Below, piece after piece: positions 53,598-62,416 of a stretch of 64,000 nucleotides of DNA (position 1 is the first letter of the stretch; every line of letters starts with the position of its first letter). A model generated the notes under the pieces. The model was not told the origin of the DNA. It saw only the letters and a list, made by a program, of their open reading frames with translations, and did not search any database. Position numbers and translations under genes: made by a program. This stretch comes from Enterovibrio sp045679545 (GTDB taxonomy: Bacteria; Pseudomonadota; Gammaproteobacteria; Enterobacterales; Vibrionaceae), in contig NZ_CP166195.1 of the NCBI RefSeq assembly GCF_045679545.1, positions 310,001-374,000 of the forward strand. Direction: 5' to 3'.

Positions 53598-53628
53598 GAA
53601 AAAAAAGGCTGCAATAGATATTGCAGCC
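53598..53628 (-). terminator. intrinsic terminator of ibpA
   Basis: GGCTGCAAT (53607-53615), loop AGAT, ATTGCAGCC (53620-53628); on the minus strand it is followed by eight T. It is 58 bases past the ibpA stop. Confidence 0.88.
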
Positions 53629-53685
53629 AGTTGCTCAATGTTTATCTAAATCTATTTGTCGCGATGACTTATAACACCATATTTA

Positions 53686-54147
53686 TTATGCTGTCATTTC
53701 TTGTTTTTGTTCAATCGTCTCTTTCTTACCAGAGTTAATGGCAACGGTTTTTGGTTTCATCGCTTCTGGTATTACTTTTAACAGATTGATGGTTAATAAC
53801 CCATTTTCCAAATCAGCACCTGTGACTTCGATATAATCAGCAAGATTAAACTTGCGCTCAAAGGTGCGGTTTGCGATACCTTGGTAGAGGAAGTTTTTCT
53901 CTTCTACTTTCTCTTTCTCACCACGGATAGACAGTACGCCACGCTCAACATTGATGCTAAGCTCATCTTGCGTAAAGCCGGCAACCGCAAGGGTGATGGA
54001 GTATTTATTGTCAGCCAGTGACTCGATATTGTACGGAGGGTAACCACCCGCCGCGCTGTCTGAACGTGACGCATTGTCCAATAATGACGCATAGCGGTCA
54101 AAGCCCACACTATTTCGGTAAAGCGGTGTCAAATCGACTGTTTTCAT
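53686..54147 (-). CDS. ibpA: small heat shock protein IbpA (Hsp20)
   Basis: A 153-residue alpha-crystallin chaperone that holds unfolding proteins on inclusion bodies for refolding by DnaK/ClpB. The N-terminal VDLTPLYRNSVGFDR and GGYPPYNIESLADNKYSITLAVAGF match IbpA. The alpha-crystallin domain spans about 35-125 and ends with a GLLTINL strand and the VIPEAMKPKTVAIN tail with its I-x-I-like element. ATG 54147 is preferred over 54150 because GGAGG is seven bases away and E. coli IbpA starts equivalently. Control by a sigma-32-like promoter and a ROSE-type RNA thermometer is listed separately. Confidence 0.95.
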   Translation of the reverse strand: MKTVDLTPLYRNSVGFDRYASLLDNASRSDSAAGGYPPYNIESLADNKYSITLAVAGFTQDELSINVERGVLSIRGEKEKVEEKNFLYQGIANRTFERKFNLADYIEVTGADLENGLLTINLLKVIPEAMKPKTVAINSGKKETIEQKQEMTA

Positions 54148-54150
54148 CAT

Positions 54151-54172
54151 ATATCCTCCAATGAAGCGATAT
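54151..54172 (-). promoter_or_regulatory. ROSE-type RNA thermometer hairpin over the ibpA ribosome site
   Basis: On the minus strand ATATC-G-CTTC, loop ATT, then GGAG-GATAT forms a hairpin with a single bulged G that hides the GGAGG. The 5' arm contains TCGCT, fitting the UYGCU signature of ROSE elements. Melting at high temperature would free the ribosome site. Confidence 0.8.
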
Positions 54173-54237
54173 TGGTTATTTAATTATTTTTGATTGTCCA
54201 AGGTCGCACGAATATCGCCACAACCTCTTCACTCATT

Positions 54238-54266
54238 ATTTGGAGTCAATACAAATCACTTTCAAG
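54238..54266 (-). promoter_or_regulatory. sigma-32 (heat shock) promoter of ibpA
   Basis: On the minus strand CTTGAAA (54266-54260), a 14-base spacer and CTCCAAAT (54245-54238) match the sigma-32 -35 (CTTGAAA) exactly and the -10 (CCCCATNT) in part. It would give an 80-base leader containing the thermometer. Confidence 0.72.
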
Positions 54267-54401
54267 AGGGAAAATATAAATATCATTCAAGAAAATCATA
54301 AATGACTGAATGAAATGGAGAATTTTTTTCAATTTTTTGAGCCGACACTTAATGGTCAACTTTATATTAACAACTTTGCATGGGGACGGATTTTAATAAT
54401 T

Positions 54402-54632
54402 TCAACCCCGTTGGCTTCTTGAGATTACTTGGGCATTGTCACGAAGAACTTCAGTTGAGACCAAGCCGACTTTCACCCTCTCTTTGCGGCAAATCCGATT
54501 CATGCAGGTGTTCAAGCAGAGTGATTGTACGGCTTGTTTTGATTCGGCGTTCAAGCAACTAAATTCGGCGGCACAAAGCTGTCCTTGCACAAACAAACGT
54601 TCGAGCGTATTCGCGCTTATTTCGATCTGCAC
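54402..54632 (-). CDS. possible small cysteine-containing protein
   Basis: A 76-residue frame from GTG 54632 (or 106 residues from ATG 54722). The core VQIEISANTLERLF followed by QLCAAEFSCLNAESKQAVQ and SLCLNTCMNRICRK has an ordered Cys spacing and protein-like composition, and reminds me of small uncharacterised proteins in marine gammaproteobacteria. Upstream GGCGG could serve as ribosome site. A chance frame is not excluded; plus-strand frames here look worse. Confidence 0.4.
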   Translation of the reverse strand: MQIEISANTLERLFVQGQLCAAEFSCLNAESKQAVQSLCLNTCMNRICRKERVKVGLVSTEVLRDNAQVISRSQRG

Positions 54633-54812
54633 CTTTTTTCCGCCAACTCTCGATTTCCTATCGATGCAATCAGGTTCTCTGAGTCTCTGATTGGCGTATT
54701 CATCGCTTCTGTCGCTCTGCATACTCAGCCTCCCATTTACGTTTACTTAACATTAAATGAGAATAGGTATCATTACAAATTAAATTACAGTGTAAATTTC
54801 CACCCTGTAAGG

Positions 54813-55577
54813 TCAGATATATCGCCCAGGCGTATCACCTGTCATCTTACGAAAGAAGCTAATAAACGCACTATCACTAGAAAAACGAAGCGCACTAGCA
54901 ACTTCAGAAACACTCGCACCTTCTGATAGTTGCTCAATAGAGGCTTGTAGTCGCCATTGCTGACGCCATGATTGGTAAGGCATGCCTGTTTCACGCGTGA
55001 AAATTCGGCTGATCGTTTTAGCGCTTGCGCCGATGTTCTCCGCCATGTCTGCTAGGGGTTCGGGCAACTGCCCACCTTCCATCACATCGTCTAACCATGC
55101 TTTCAAACGACGGTCAGTTGGGAGCTTTAACGAGAAATACTCTTCCTCCGCGGCGTTTAGTTCTTCACAAAACAAGGCGAAAATCGTTTGCTGCTCCTGT
55201 ATCGACTTATCCCATTCCCAAAACGCCATTCGCTCAATCAACTCTCGCAGCAAACCATTCACCGTGATGATTTTGATTTCTTTAGGGAGTAACGGCGAGA
55301 TTCGACGCTGAAAATACAAGGAACGATACGCAACGACATTTCGCATCACTGCGCAATGTTCTGTACCAGCAGGTATCCAAGCCGCACGCGTTGGCGGCAG
55401 CACGCACCACACCCCATCAAGGTTAATGCTCATGCAGCCTGACGAAGCAAACAACAATTGGTGCTTCTTATGCTTGTGTATTCCCGAGTCATGCTTACCC
55501 ACTTGGGCAGCAACGCCTACGATCAGATTATTGATTTGGTCGGCGTTGAATCGGGTCTTTTCTGTGATTTCAGCCAT
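54813..55577 (-). CDS. AraC family transcriptional regulator with cupin domain
   Basis: A 254-residue regulator. An N-terminal cupin-like sensor (HKHKKHQLLFASSG, WIPAGTEHCAVM) is joined to a C-terminal double helix-turn-helix (ENIGASAKTISRIFTRETGM, EVASALRFSSDSAFISFFRKMTGDTPGRYI). It is typical of the subgroup that controls adjacent exporters or detoxification genes, but no target gene is obvious here. Effector unknown. Confidence 0.9.
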   Translation of the reverse strand: MAEITEKTRFNADQINNLIVGVAAQVGKHDSGIHKHKKHQLLFASSGCMSINLDGVWCVLPPTRAAWIPAGTEHCAVMRNVVAYRSLYFQRRISPLLPKEIKIITVNGLLRELIERMAFWEWDKSIQEQQTIFALFCEELNAAEEEYFSLKLPTDRRLKAWLDDVMEGGQLPEPLADMAENIGASAKTISRIFTRETGMPYQSWRQQWRLQASIEQLSEGASVSEVASALRFSSDSAFISFFRKMTGDTPGRYI

Positions 55578-55843
55578 TTGTCTATATCAGTCAGTATTGA
55601 GCTTGCATCCAAACAGCCATCGTTGCCACGAGTGTCAGAATGACAAACCTCACGATTGTGCCAATTCAAGAGTGTCATAGGCGTAAAATACAACCACTTT
55701 GTCCATTGCTAATACGGGGTAAGCATCAGTGTTGGTTTACTTTTTGTATCGAGGAAAATTGGCTAGGCGCTCATTAATCATACAGAGCATGTTAGGCATA
55801 TTGATGAATCAAAGACTTGGACGAGAGTTTATGGCTGAGGAGA

Positions 55844-55869
55844 AAACCGCCCATATTCACGGGCGGTTT
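55844..55869 (-). terminator. intrinsic terminator after the GyrI-AraC gene
   Basis: AAACCGCCC (55844-55852), 8-base loop, GGGCGGTTT (55861-55869); on the minus strand it ends in TTTTC. It lies just before the regulator's stop at 55875. The remaining bases from 55578 to 55843 hold no supported gene. Confidence 0.8.
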
Positions 55870-55874
55870 GCGAT

Positions 55875-56777
55875 TTACATTTTAATGGCGGTGCAAAAGC
55901 TTACATCTGCTTGATGTGTCTTTGGATCAAAGCTGTGGTAAAGCTCAAAGCAAGGTCGGCTGTCCGTTTCAAATCCCGACGCAATCACATCAGCCATGAT
56001 CTCGTCCCATGCTTGAGGGTACTGACTGAAATCGGTGATCGTTTTGCGCATCACGCCATAGTGACCACCCGGAAAATCTTGTAACTCAATGCCAGCGGCT
56101 ACTTCTGTGTCTGATGGCACCATTAAACAAATATCAGTTCGGCATTTTTCAGCAGGCGTAATTTCAGGATTATCGTGATAAATAAAAATACACGTGCTGC
56201 CAGCCAGCCCTTTGGCGCCCGCCCATTGATAGAGGCGACCTGATGCCTCTTCGTATCCTTGCCCATAAGGGCCAGTGACTCGAACATAGGCCAGTGTTGC
56301 TTGGTCGAATAATTGCGTTTCCATATATGCACTCCGTTGTGATGTGTTGGAGCCAGTATATGGATTGTCATTTATGTCAGCGTTTCCAATCTTGCGCAGT
56401 GCGTGTCCAATCTTGCTGTTTCGAGAAAGCGTCGCAAACGCAGGGAGATCTTCACACTCTCGAAAAGCCGAAGGTGTGACACCGAAGTGTTGACTAAATG
56501 CTTTGGCAAGGCTTTGAGAGGAAGAAAATCCATACTCTAGCGCCACGTTAAGCACGGCCGGCTTTTTCTTAAAAAGATCATCTGCAGCAGCTTCTAACCT
56601 CAAGCGTCGGATGTAATCAGCCAACGTTTCTCCTTGTACCGCTTTAAAGGTGCGATGAAAGTGATACGGCGATAAGTTGGCCAGCGCTGCAACTTCAATC
56701 AAATTCAAGGGTTGATTAAAATGTTTTTCCAAGTGACGAATCACGGGGAGCAAACGTTTTTGATAGTCGACTTTCAT
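55875..56777 (-). CDS. AraC family regulator with GyrI-like effector domain
   Basis: A 300-residue regulator. The N-terminal AraC double helix-turn-helix (LIEVAALANLSPYHFHRTFKAVQGE, VALEYGFSSSQSLAKAFSQHFGVTPSAFRE) comes first, then a GyrI-like ligand domain (from about residue 145; VRVTGPYGQGYEEASGRLYQWA, GGHYGVMRKTI). Members such as Rob and SoxS-type multidrug regulators bind hydrophobic compounds through this domain. Target and ligand are unknown. Confidence 0.92.
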   Translation of the reverse strand: MKVDYQKRLLPVIRHLEKHFNQPLNLIEVAALANLSPYHFHRTFKAVQGETLADYIRRLRLEAAADDLFKKKPAVLNVALEYGFSSSQSLAKAFSQHFGVTPSAFRECEDLPAFATLSRNSKIGHALRKIGNADINDNPYTGSNTSQRSAYMETQLFDQATLAYVRVTGPYGQGYEEASGRLYQWAGAKGLAGSTCIFIYHDNPEITPAEKCRTDICLMVPSDTEVAAGIELQDFPGGHYGVMRKTITDFSQYPQAWDEIMADVIASGFETDSRPCFELYHSFDPKTHQADVSFCTAIKM

Positions 56778-57049
56778 GGCAGAATATTCGCTTTGGGCAA
56801 GAACAGAACATCTAGCCTAGCTGAAGTTGAAGACGGTTCAATGGCGCATCAAAACAAATGGGACAACTGCCCAACTTGAGACGGAAATGACACGTCTTGT
56901 CGAACTTATCACGCCTCTTGTTTTTACCCATGTCGCGAGAATGCAGTCAAATACTCATCTCAACGAGAGCAGAGTCACCAAATACATTTGCATTCCTTCA
57001 ATATGCAAAAGGTTTAGGTATAGTTTCGACACTGAGTTGTAGATAGTGA

Positions 57050-57409
57050 ATGAACATGGATTTTGAGCAACAATTAGACCGAGCACATCAAGTGCTGCTT
57101 AAGAAGGGATTTTCTGGCGCAGCCATCAACCCGATCATTTATCGCCTTGTGCGAAAAGCGGGCTTTAAAGTCCCACCTCCCCAATTTGCCCATATCGGCA
57201 TTAACATTCTCGTTGGCACAATTTGGTTTGGCACCTTGTGGGGCGTGATCATGTGGTTTATGCAATGGCAAGCGCTAGGCGTGACGTTGAGCTACGCGGT
57301 CAATGCGTCTTTGCTCACGGGTATGTTTTTCGGCCTCATGATGTCCATCTGGTACAAGGTAAGCGCATCGCGTAAATCATTGCCTAGCTGGCAATCACTG
57401 GCCGAGTAA
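57050..57409 (+). CDS. DUF6404-like small membrane protein
   Basis: A 119-residue protein. A soluble N-terminal region with KVPPPQFAHIG is followed by two transmembrane segments (about 48-70 and 78-98) containing WFGTLWGVIMWFMQW and GMFFGLMMSIWYKV. The pattern matches the vibrio DUF6404 family as I recall it; function is unknown. A second ATG at 57056 is equally possible as start. A terminator follows 110 bases downstream. Confidence 0.75.
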   Translation: MNMDFEQQLDRAHQVLLKKGFSGAAINPIIYRLVRKAGFKVPPPQFAHIGINILVGTIWFGTLWGVIMWFMQWQALGVTLSYAVNASLLTGMFFGLMMSIWYKVSASRKSLPSWQSLAE

Positions 57410-57516
57410 CGTGGCTAAATAAAATAAGCGCGACAGAATAAGTCGTTTGGTTTGCCGGGTACCTTATTTGGGGGAATAAGTAACCGGCACACCAACCCAA
57501 TACCTTGCAATGAAAG

Positions 57517-57544
57517 CACGATGACAGCGTCATCGTGTTTTTTT
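57517..57544 (+). terminator. intrinsic terminator after the DUF6404 gene
   Basis: CACGATGAC (57517-57525), loop AGC, GTCATCGTG (57529-57537), then seven T. Confidence 0.88.
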
Positions 57545-57569
57545 ATGCTATTTCGCATGCTGCCTGTGA

Positions 57570-58418
57570 TCACTCTTCGATACCACGAAGCCTTGCACTG
57601 CGACGGCGTAGCATTTCCAGCGTGGTCAACAAAGCAATGGAAAGCACCACCAGCAAGGTCGCGGCAGCCAAAATGGTTGGGCTGATTTCTTCCCGTATTC
57701 CTGACCACATTTGGATAGGCAAGGTGGTTTGCTCAGGCCCCGCAATAAACAGCACCACCACCACTTCATCGAATGACGTGATAAACGCAAACAGTGCGCC
57801 GGAAATCACACCCGGCGTCACCAAAGGTAATACCACTTTGAAGAAGGTCGTTACAGGGTTGGCCCCTAAACTCGCCGCAGCACGTGTTAGAGAGTGATCA
57901 AAACCACTTAATGTTGCGGTAACCGTGATCACTACAAACGGAATACCCAGCGCGGTATGCGCCAATACCACCCCCAAATAGGTGTGGGTCATCTGAAATC
58001 GGGAAAAGAAGAAAAACATCGCAGCGGCAGAAATAATCAAAGGCACGATCATTGGCGAGATCAATATCGCCATGATCACGTCTTTGTAAGGCATGTAGCG
58101 GCTTGATAAGCCAAGCGCGGCAATGGTGCCAAGCACGGTTGCCAAAATCGTCGAAGCTATCGCCACAATGACACTGTTCTTCACCGCAGATTGCCAAGCG
58201 TCTGACGTGAAGAAATCTTCATACCACCGCAGAGAGTATCCCGCAGGGTCAAAACTCAACATCTCAGGGGTGAAGGTGAAATAAGGTTCAGCGTTAAAGC
58301 TCAGCGGTAAAATGACGAGCAGCGGTCCAATCAGAAACAAGAATATTCCTGCGCAAATCACGCGAAAGACCACAAACCATACTTTTTCGCCTGTCGTCGC
58401 ACATTCTGGTAATGCCAT
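57570..58418 (-). CDS. ABC transporter permease, PotC family
   Basis: A 282-residue inner-membrane protein with six helices. The EAA-type loop is RAAASLGANPVTTFFKVVLPLVTPGVISG, and LSSRYMPYKDVIMAILISPMIVPLIISA is typical of the spermidine/putrescine PotC group. Last gene of the potA-type, SBP, PotB, PotC order on the minus strand. Substrate could be a polyamine, opine-like amine or related cation. It starts nine bases after the PotB stop. Confidence 0.9.
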   Translation of the reverse strand: MALPECATTGEKVWFVVFRVICAGIFLFLIGPLLVILPLSFNAEPYFTFTPEMLSFDPAGYSLRWYEDFFTSDAWQSAVKNSVIVAIASTILATVLGTIAALGLSSRYMPYKDVIMAILISPMIVPLIISAAAMFFFFSRFQMTHTYLGVVLAHTALGIPFVVITVTATLSGFDHSLTRAAASLGANPVTTFFKVVLPLVTPGVISGALFAFITSFDEVVVVLFIAGPEQTTLPIQMWSGIREEISPTILAAATLLVVLSIALLTTLEMLRRRSARLRGIEE

Positions 58419-58427
58419 CGTTATTCC

Positions 58428-59687
58428 CTACCCTAACTTCACGTTGTCGACGCCAACAAGACGGTTATAAAGCCAATACAAAATCATCACGACCACCAGC
58501 AAGATTGAGGCAATCGCAGCTGCCAAGCCCCAGTTCAACGACGTTTGCATGTGATACGCAATAAAGTTGGTGATGAAGGTACCCGTTTGACCGCCTACCA
58601 ATGCCGGCGTTATGTAATAACCAATCGACAGAATGAACACCAAAATCGACCCTGCCCCAATACCCGGCAGGGTTTGGGGGAAATAGATCCGGCGAAACGC
58701 CAATGCTTGCGTCGCCCCCATTGAACGGGCGGCACGCACATAGCTCGGTGAAATAGTTTTCATGACGGAATAGAGTGGTAAGATCATAAACGGCAGCAAA
58801 ATATGCGTCATCGCAATCAAGGTGCCCGTTTGGTTATAGATCATCTGAATGCGACTCTCGTCATCCAGCACACCTGCACCCACCATCAAATCGTTCAGTA
58901 CGCCCTGTTGCTGCAAAATGGCGATCCACGTTGCGGTGCGAACCAGTAGTGACGTCCAAAATGGCAGCAATACCAAAATCATCAACATGTTGGCTTTCTT
59001 GGCAGGCAAATTAGCCAGTAAGTAAGCGACGGGATAGCCCAATAGCAAACAAAGAAAGGTGATCGCCATACTCATATAGAGCGTGCGCCAAAATAGAGAG
59101 GTGTATATCTGTAAATATTCGGGTTGAGCAACAATATCGCCGTTATCGTCGTAACGCAGATCAACGGCATTGAGATAATAAGAAAGCGTGTAAGGTGACG
59201 ACTCTCGCTCGATCAGTTTCCAAGTGCCGATATCCATCCAGCGCTTATCCACTTTGGCCATCGCGTCTTTATATGGCCCTTCTGTGATTCTTTTCGATTT
59301 TCGCGCCGATTTCATGATCAGCGAACGCATTCCTGATTTTTCATAGTTTAAGCGGGAGGCCACTTTGCCAATGTTTCTCGCTTCGGCGCCAATTTGTAAG
59401 TCAGATACCAGTGCTGCGTAAATTTCTTCACTCGGGAGTTCACTACCGTCCCAATTTTCAAGAGCCACCGTCGTTTGTGGCATATAGGTAGCCACTTCTG
59501 GGTTTTCAACACTGCGTTGCAGCATATCAAAAATGGGGAGCACAAAAGCCACAAGCAAAAATGCCAACAAAGGGGCGACAAGCAAGAAGGCTTTGATTTT
59601 GTTTCGACGAATTGAGCGCTGTTGGCTCACGTGAAGTGATACACCATCTGCCGTTTTAATATCGTTGGCTGAAGTTTCCTGCACCAC
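58428..59687 (-). CDS. ABC transporter permease, PotB family, with large periplasmic insert
   Basis: A 419-residue membrane protein, about 130 residues longer than PotB. TM1 (about 32-54) is followed by a periplasmic insert (about 60-195) rich in Lys/Asp with IGKVASRLNYEKSGM, then the standard five-helix core with EAA loop RAARSMGATQALAFRRIYFPQTLPGIGAG. The insert may contact the binding protein. The start is GTG 59687 or GTG 59684, with GGGAG just upstream. It follows the binding-protein gene after a hairpin. Confidence 0.9.
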   Translation of the reverse strand: MVQETSANDIKTADGVSLHVSQQRSIRRNKIKAFLLVAPLLAFLLVAFVLPIFDMLQRSVENPEVATYMPQTTVALENWDGSELPSEEIYAALVSDLQIGAEARNIGKVASRLNYEKSGMRSLIMKSARKSKRITEGPYKDAMAKVDKRWMDIGTWKLIERESSPYTLSYYLNAVDLRYDDNGDIVAQPEYLQIYTSLFWRTLYMSMAITFLCLLLGYPVAYLLANLPAKKANMLMILVLLPFWTSLLVRTATWIAILQQQGVLNDLMVGAGVLDDESRIQMIYNQTGTLIAMTHILLPFMILPLYSVMKTISPSYVRAARSMGATQALAFRRIYFPQTLPGIGAGSILVFILSIGYYITPALVGGQTGTFITNFIAYHMQTSLNWGLAAAIASILLVVVMILYWLYNRLVGVDNVKLG

Positions 59688-59704
59688 ACTCTCCCATTTA
59701 GATA

Positions 59705-59743
59705 AAAAGCAAAAAGGCAGGGATCAACACGCGATCACCCGCC
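59705..59743 (-). terminator. intercistronic attenuator-like terminator between binding protein and PotB
   Basis: On the minus strand GGCGGGTGATC and GATCCCTGCC (59743-59716) form a stem with one bulged T, followed by TTTTTGCTTTTT. Placed within the operon, it should cut most transcripts after the binding-protein gene. Confidence 0.75.
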
Positions 59744-59755
59744 TAAAACATCAAT

Positions 59756-60841
59756 TTATTGCACTAACCACGCATTGAAGCGCTGCGCTAACTCATCACC
59801 GTTGTCCGCCCAGAACACATCGTCCTTAGGAATAGCCGTTGCAAAGTTAGGTCCGTAGGTTGGCATGTGAGGTTTCATTTCAATACCAGACTCAGCGTGA
59901 GTCGTCACCATGCCTGCCGACGAATTACGTGCTGGGCCATACGAAATGTATTTGGCTTGATCAGCAAGGCGCTGAGAATCCGTTGCGAAACGCAGGTAGT
60001 CTTTCACCTTGTCCAGCTTACCTTTTGGCACAACCCAACCATCTAGCTCGAACACTTGGCCATCCCAAATGATGTCGAACGGCTGCTTCTCGTTAACAGC
60101 TGCGTTAAAGATGCGGCCATTGTAGGCAGACGCGAACGCCACTTCTTTATCAGCCAATAGTTGTGGCGGCTGCGCACCCTCTTCCCACCAAATAACAGAA
60201 TCTTTGATGGTATCCAGTTTCTTAAACGCGCGTTGAACGCCCGCTTCGGTGCTCAATACGTTATAAACATCAGAGGCGGGAACACCATCGGCAATCAAGG
60301 CCCACTCAAGGTTATTGATCGGCTTTTTCTGCAATGAGCGTTTACCGGGGAAGTTTTTCAGGTCAAACACATCTTGAATCTTGCTTGGTTGTTTGCCGTC
60401 AAACATCTCTGAGTTGAACGCAACAATATTGGAGTACACGATGGATGGGACAAAACATTCACCCAGAGAGCCAGCAAGGAAGTCTTTCGTTGCTGGCGTG
60501 CCATCTGGCGCAGCAGCAAGTAAAACATCATGATCAAGTGGTTCAGCCAATCCTTCATCACACGCAACAATGGCGTCAGACGGCAGAATGTCGACCAAAT
60601 CCCAAGTCACGTTGCCCGCTTCAACTTGAGCGCGCAAACCCGAAAGACCATTTTGCGCCTTATCGATGTTGACCACTTTTTGGCCCGTTTTTGCTGTCCA
60701 AGGTTCATGGTAGGCTTTGGTTTGGCTATCTGTGTAAGCGCCACCCCAAGAGACAATATTCAGTGTTTCATCAGCCATTGCTGTGGAAGCAACGCCAGTC
60801 AAGCCCGCCAAAATGGCAATATGTAACGCAAGTTTCTTCAT
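59756..60841 (-). CDS. periplasmic ABC solute-binding protein (PotD/polyamine type)
   Basis: A 361-residue protein from ATG 60841. Signal peptide ASTAMADE (cleaved near residue 22) is followed by the SBP_bac_8/PotD fold: LNIVSWGGAYTDSQTKAYHEPW, WDLVDILPSDAIVACDEGL, LDGWVVPKGKLDKV. The ligand is likely a polyamine or related amine. AAGGAG ten bases upstream of 60841 decides the start over the much longer frame from 61060. It lies 195 bases downstream of the ATPase gene. Confidence 0.9.
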   Translation of the reverse strand: MKKLALHIAILAGLTGVASTAMADETLNIVSWGGAYTDSQTKAYHEPWTAKTGQKVVNIDKAQNGLSGLRAQVEAGNVTWDLVDILPSDAIVACDEGLAEPLDHDVLLAAAPDGTPATKDFLAGSLGECFVPSIVYSNIVAFNSEMFDGKQPSKIQDVFDLKNFPGKRSLQKKPINNLEWALIADGVPASDVYNVLSTEAGVQRAFKKLDTIKDSVIWWEEGAQPPQLLADKEVAFASAYNGRIFNAAVNEKQPFDIIWDGQVFELDGWVVPKGKLDKVKDYLRFATDSQRLADQAKYISYGPARNSSAGMVTTHAESGIEMKPHMPTYGPNFATAIPKDDVFWADNGDELAQRFNAWLVQ

Positions 60842-61035
60842 CGTCTTCTTCTCCTTAAGTCTTTCGCTTAGTGACGTCTGAGCAGGAACTGGAATCCATT
60901 TCTTCGCCTCACCATCAGCGACAGAAAAACTGCGTTCCATACTTGCCCCATCCTTTCCAAACCTTTTTTCAACTGGCGGTATTACCAGCCGAGCAATTTT
61001 CCATATCAAAAAATCATAAACCTTGAACGCGCACT

Positions 61036-62148
61036 TTAAGAGGCGTCCAACGCTCGGCAATCTTCTTCAGACCAACCAATGCTGATCATGTCTCCGCGAC
61101 GAAGATCAGGATGCCCTTCCGCATTCGGTGTTTTTATTATGAATTCATCGCTGTCACACACTTTGACGCGTGTGCGTAGGTGATCACCGAGGTAAATCAC
61201 TTCCTCTACTTTGGCGTTAAAAATATTAGCTAGCGCCCCTTGTGATGGGTTGATGATAATACGCTCAGGACGAAGCGATAATGTGGAAATATCCCCCGGT
61301 TTTCCAACGGCAACAGGCTTAGCAGTGATAATGTCGCCATTAGGGACTTGCACCTTACACAAGCTGTCATCTAGCGAAATCACATTGCCTTTCAGGCGAT
61401 TGTTCTCACCAATAAACTGTGCGACAAACGCATTCGCTGGTCGTTCATAGAGCTCTTCCGGTGTCGCCAATTGCTGCACCACGCCATCATTGAAAACCGC
61501 AATACGATCGGACATGGTGAGTGCTTCAGACTGATCATGCGTCACGTAAATCATGGTCACACCCAAGTCTTCCTGAATATGTTTGATCTCGTATTGCATC
61601 TCTTCACGCAGGTTTTTATCCAGCGCACCGAGCGGTTCGTCCATAAGCACGAGTTCTGGCTCAAACACCAAGGCACGCGCCACAGCAACACGTTGCTGCT
61701 GACCGCCCGACAAATGTGCAGGGCGGCGATGGCCGAACTCAGACAAACGCACCATATCGAGCGCTCGCTTCACTTTCTTTTCGATGTCAGATTTGGAGAG
61801 ATTGCGAACTTGCAGGGGAAAGGCGAGGTTTTCTTCCACTGTCATATGCGGGAAAAGTGCATAGTTTTGGAATACCAGACCAATACCGCGTTTGTGCGGT
61901 GGGAGTGTTTTGATCGGGTTGCCTTTGAGATAAATCTCGCCGTGAGTTGGCTGTTCGAAGCCCGCCATCATCATCAACACGGTCGACTTGCCTGAACCCG
62001 AAGGGCCCAGCAAAGTAATGAACTCCCCTTGCTCAATATCCATCTCAAACCCTTTGACCACCAAGGTTCTACCGTCATAACTTTTCTGGATGTTATCGAA
62101 CTTTACAAAGGGGAACGCCGTACTGTTTGAATTGCCATCCTGTTGCAT
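61036..62148 (-). CDS. ABC transporter ATP-binding protein, PotA family
   Basis: A 370-residue ATPase. Walker A GPSGSGKST, signature LSGGQQQRVAVARAL, Walker B ELVLMDEPLGALD and a switch His in YVTHDQSEA are present, then a C-terminal TOBE-type regulatory domain (about 270-370). First gene of the operon on the minus strand, in a divergent region shared with the OpuAC-type gene. Confidence 0.94.
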   Translation of the reverse strand: MQQDGNSNSTAFPFVKFDNIQKSYDGRTLVVKGFEMDIEQGEFITLLGPSGSGKSTVLMMMAGFEQPTHGEIYLKGNPIKTLPPHKRGIGLVFQNYALFPHMTVEENLAFPLQVRNLSKSDIEKKVKRALDMVRLSEFGHRRPAHLSGGQQQRVAVARALVFEPELVLMDEPLGALDKNLREEMQYEIKHIQEDLGVTMIYVTHDQSEALTMSDRIAVFNDGVVQQLATPEELYERPANAFVAQFIGENNRLKGNVISLDDSLCKVQVPNGDIITAKPVAVGKPGDISTLSLRPERIIINPSQGALANIFNAKVEEVIYLGDHLRTRVKVCDSDEFIIKTPNAEGHPDLRRGDMISIGWSEEDCRALDAS

Positions 62149-62416
62149 GATTCACGCATTCCTTACACCTCTAAACAACTTAAAGCGTATAACACGGCAT
62201 TAACAATAATCAAAGTGCATAGCGACTAGTGAGAGGCTGATCATGACCAATTCAAATATTTCTTTCACAAACGTGGGGTCAAACCATCCACCTAAATGCC
62301 AGAAACATCACGTTTATCAACAATAGCTAAACAACGATTACATCGCCTTGTTATTGTGACGTTATCGCTGAGCACATATAACAAAACACTATTGCCAATC
62401 GCTGGAGATTCTATCA

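Noticed and set aside
57415..57708. 97-residue minus-strand frame beyond PotC
   Set aside because: Overlaps the PotC C terminus in another frame and crosses the DUF6404 terminator.
60842..61060. 73-residue N-terminal extension of the PotD-type protein
   Set aside because: The signal peptide begins at ATG 60841, which has AAGGAG; the extension is not signal-like.
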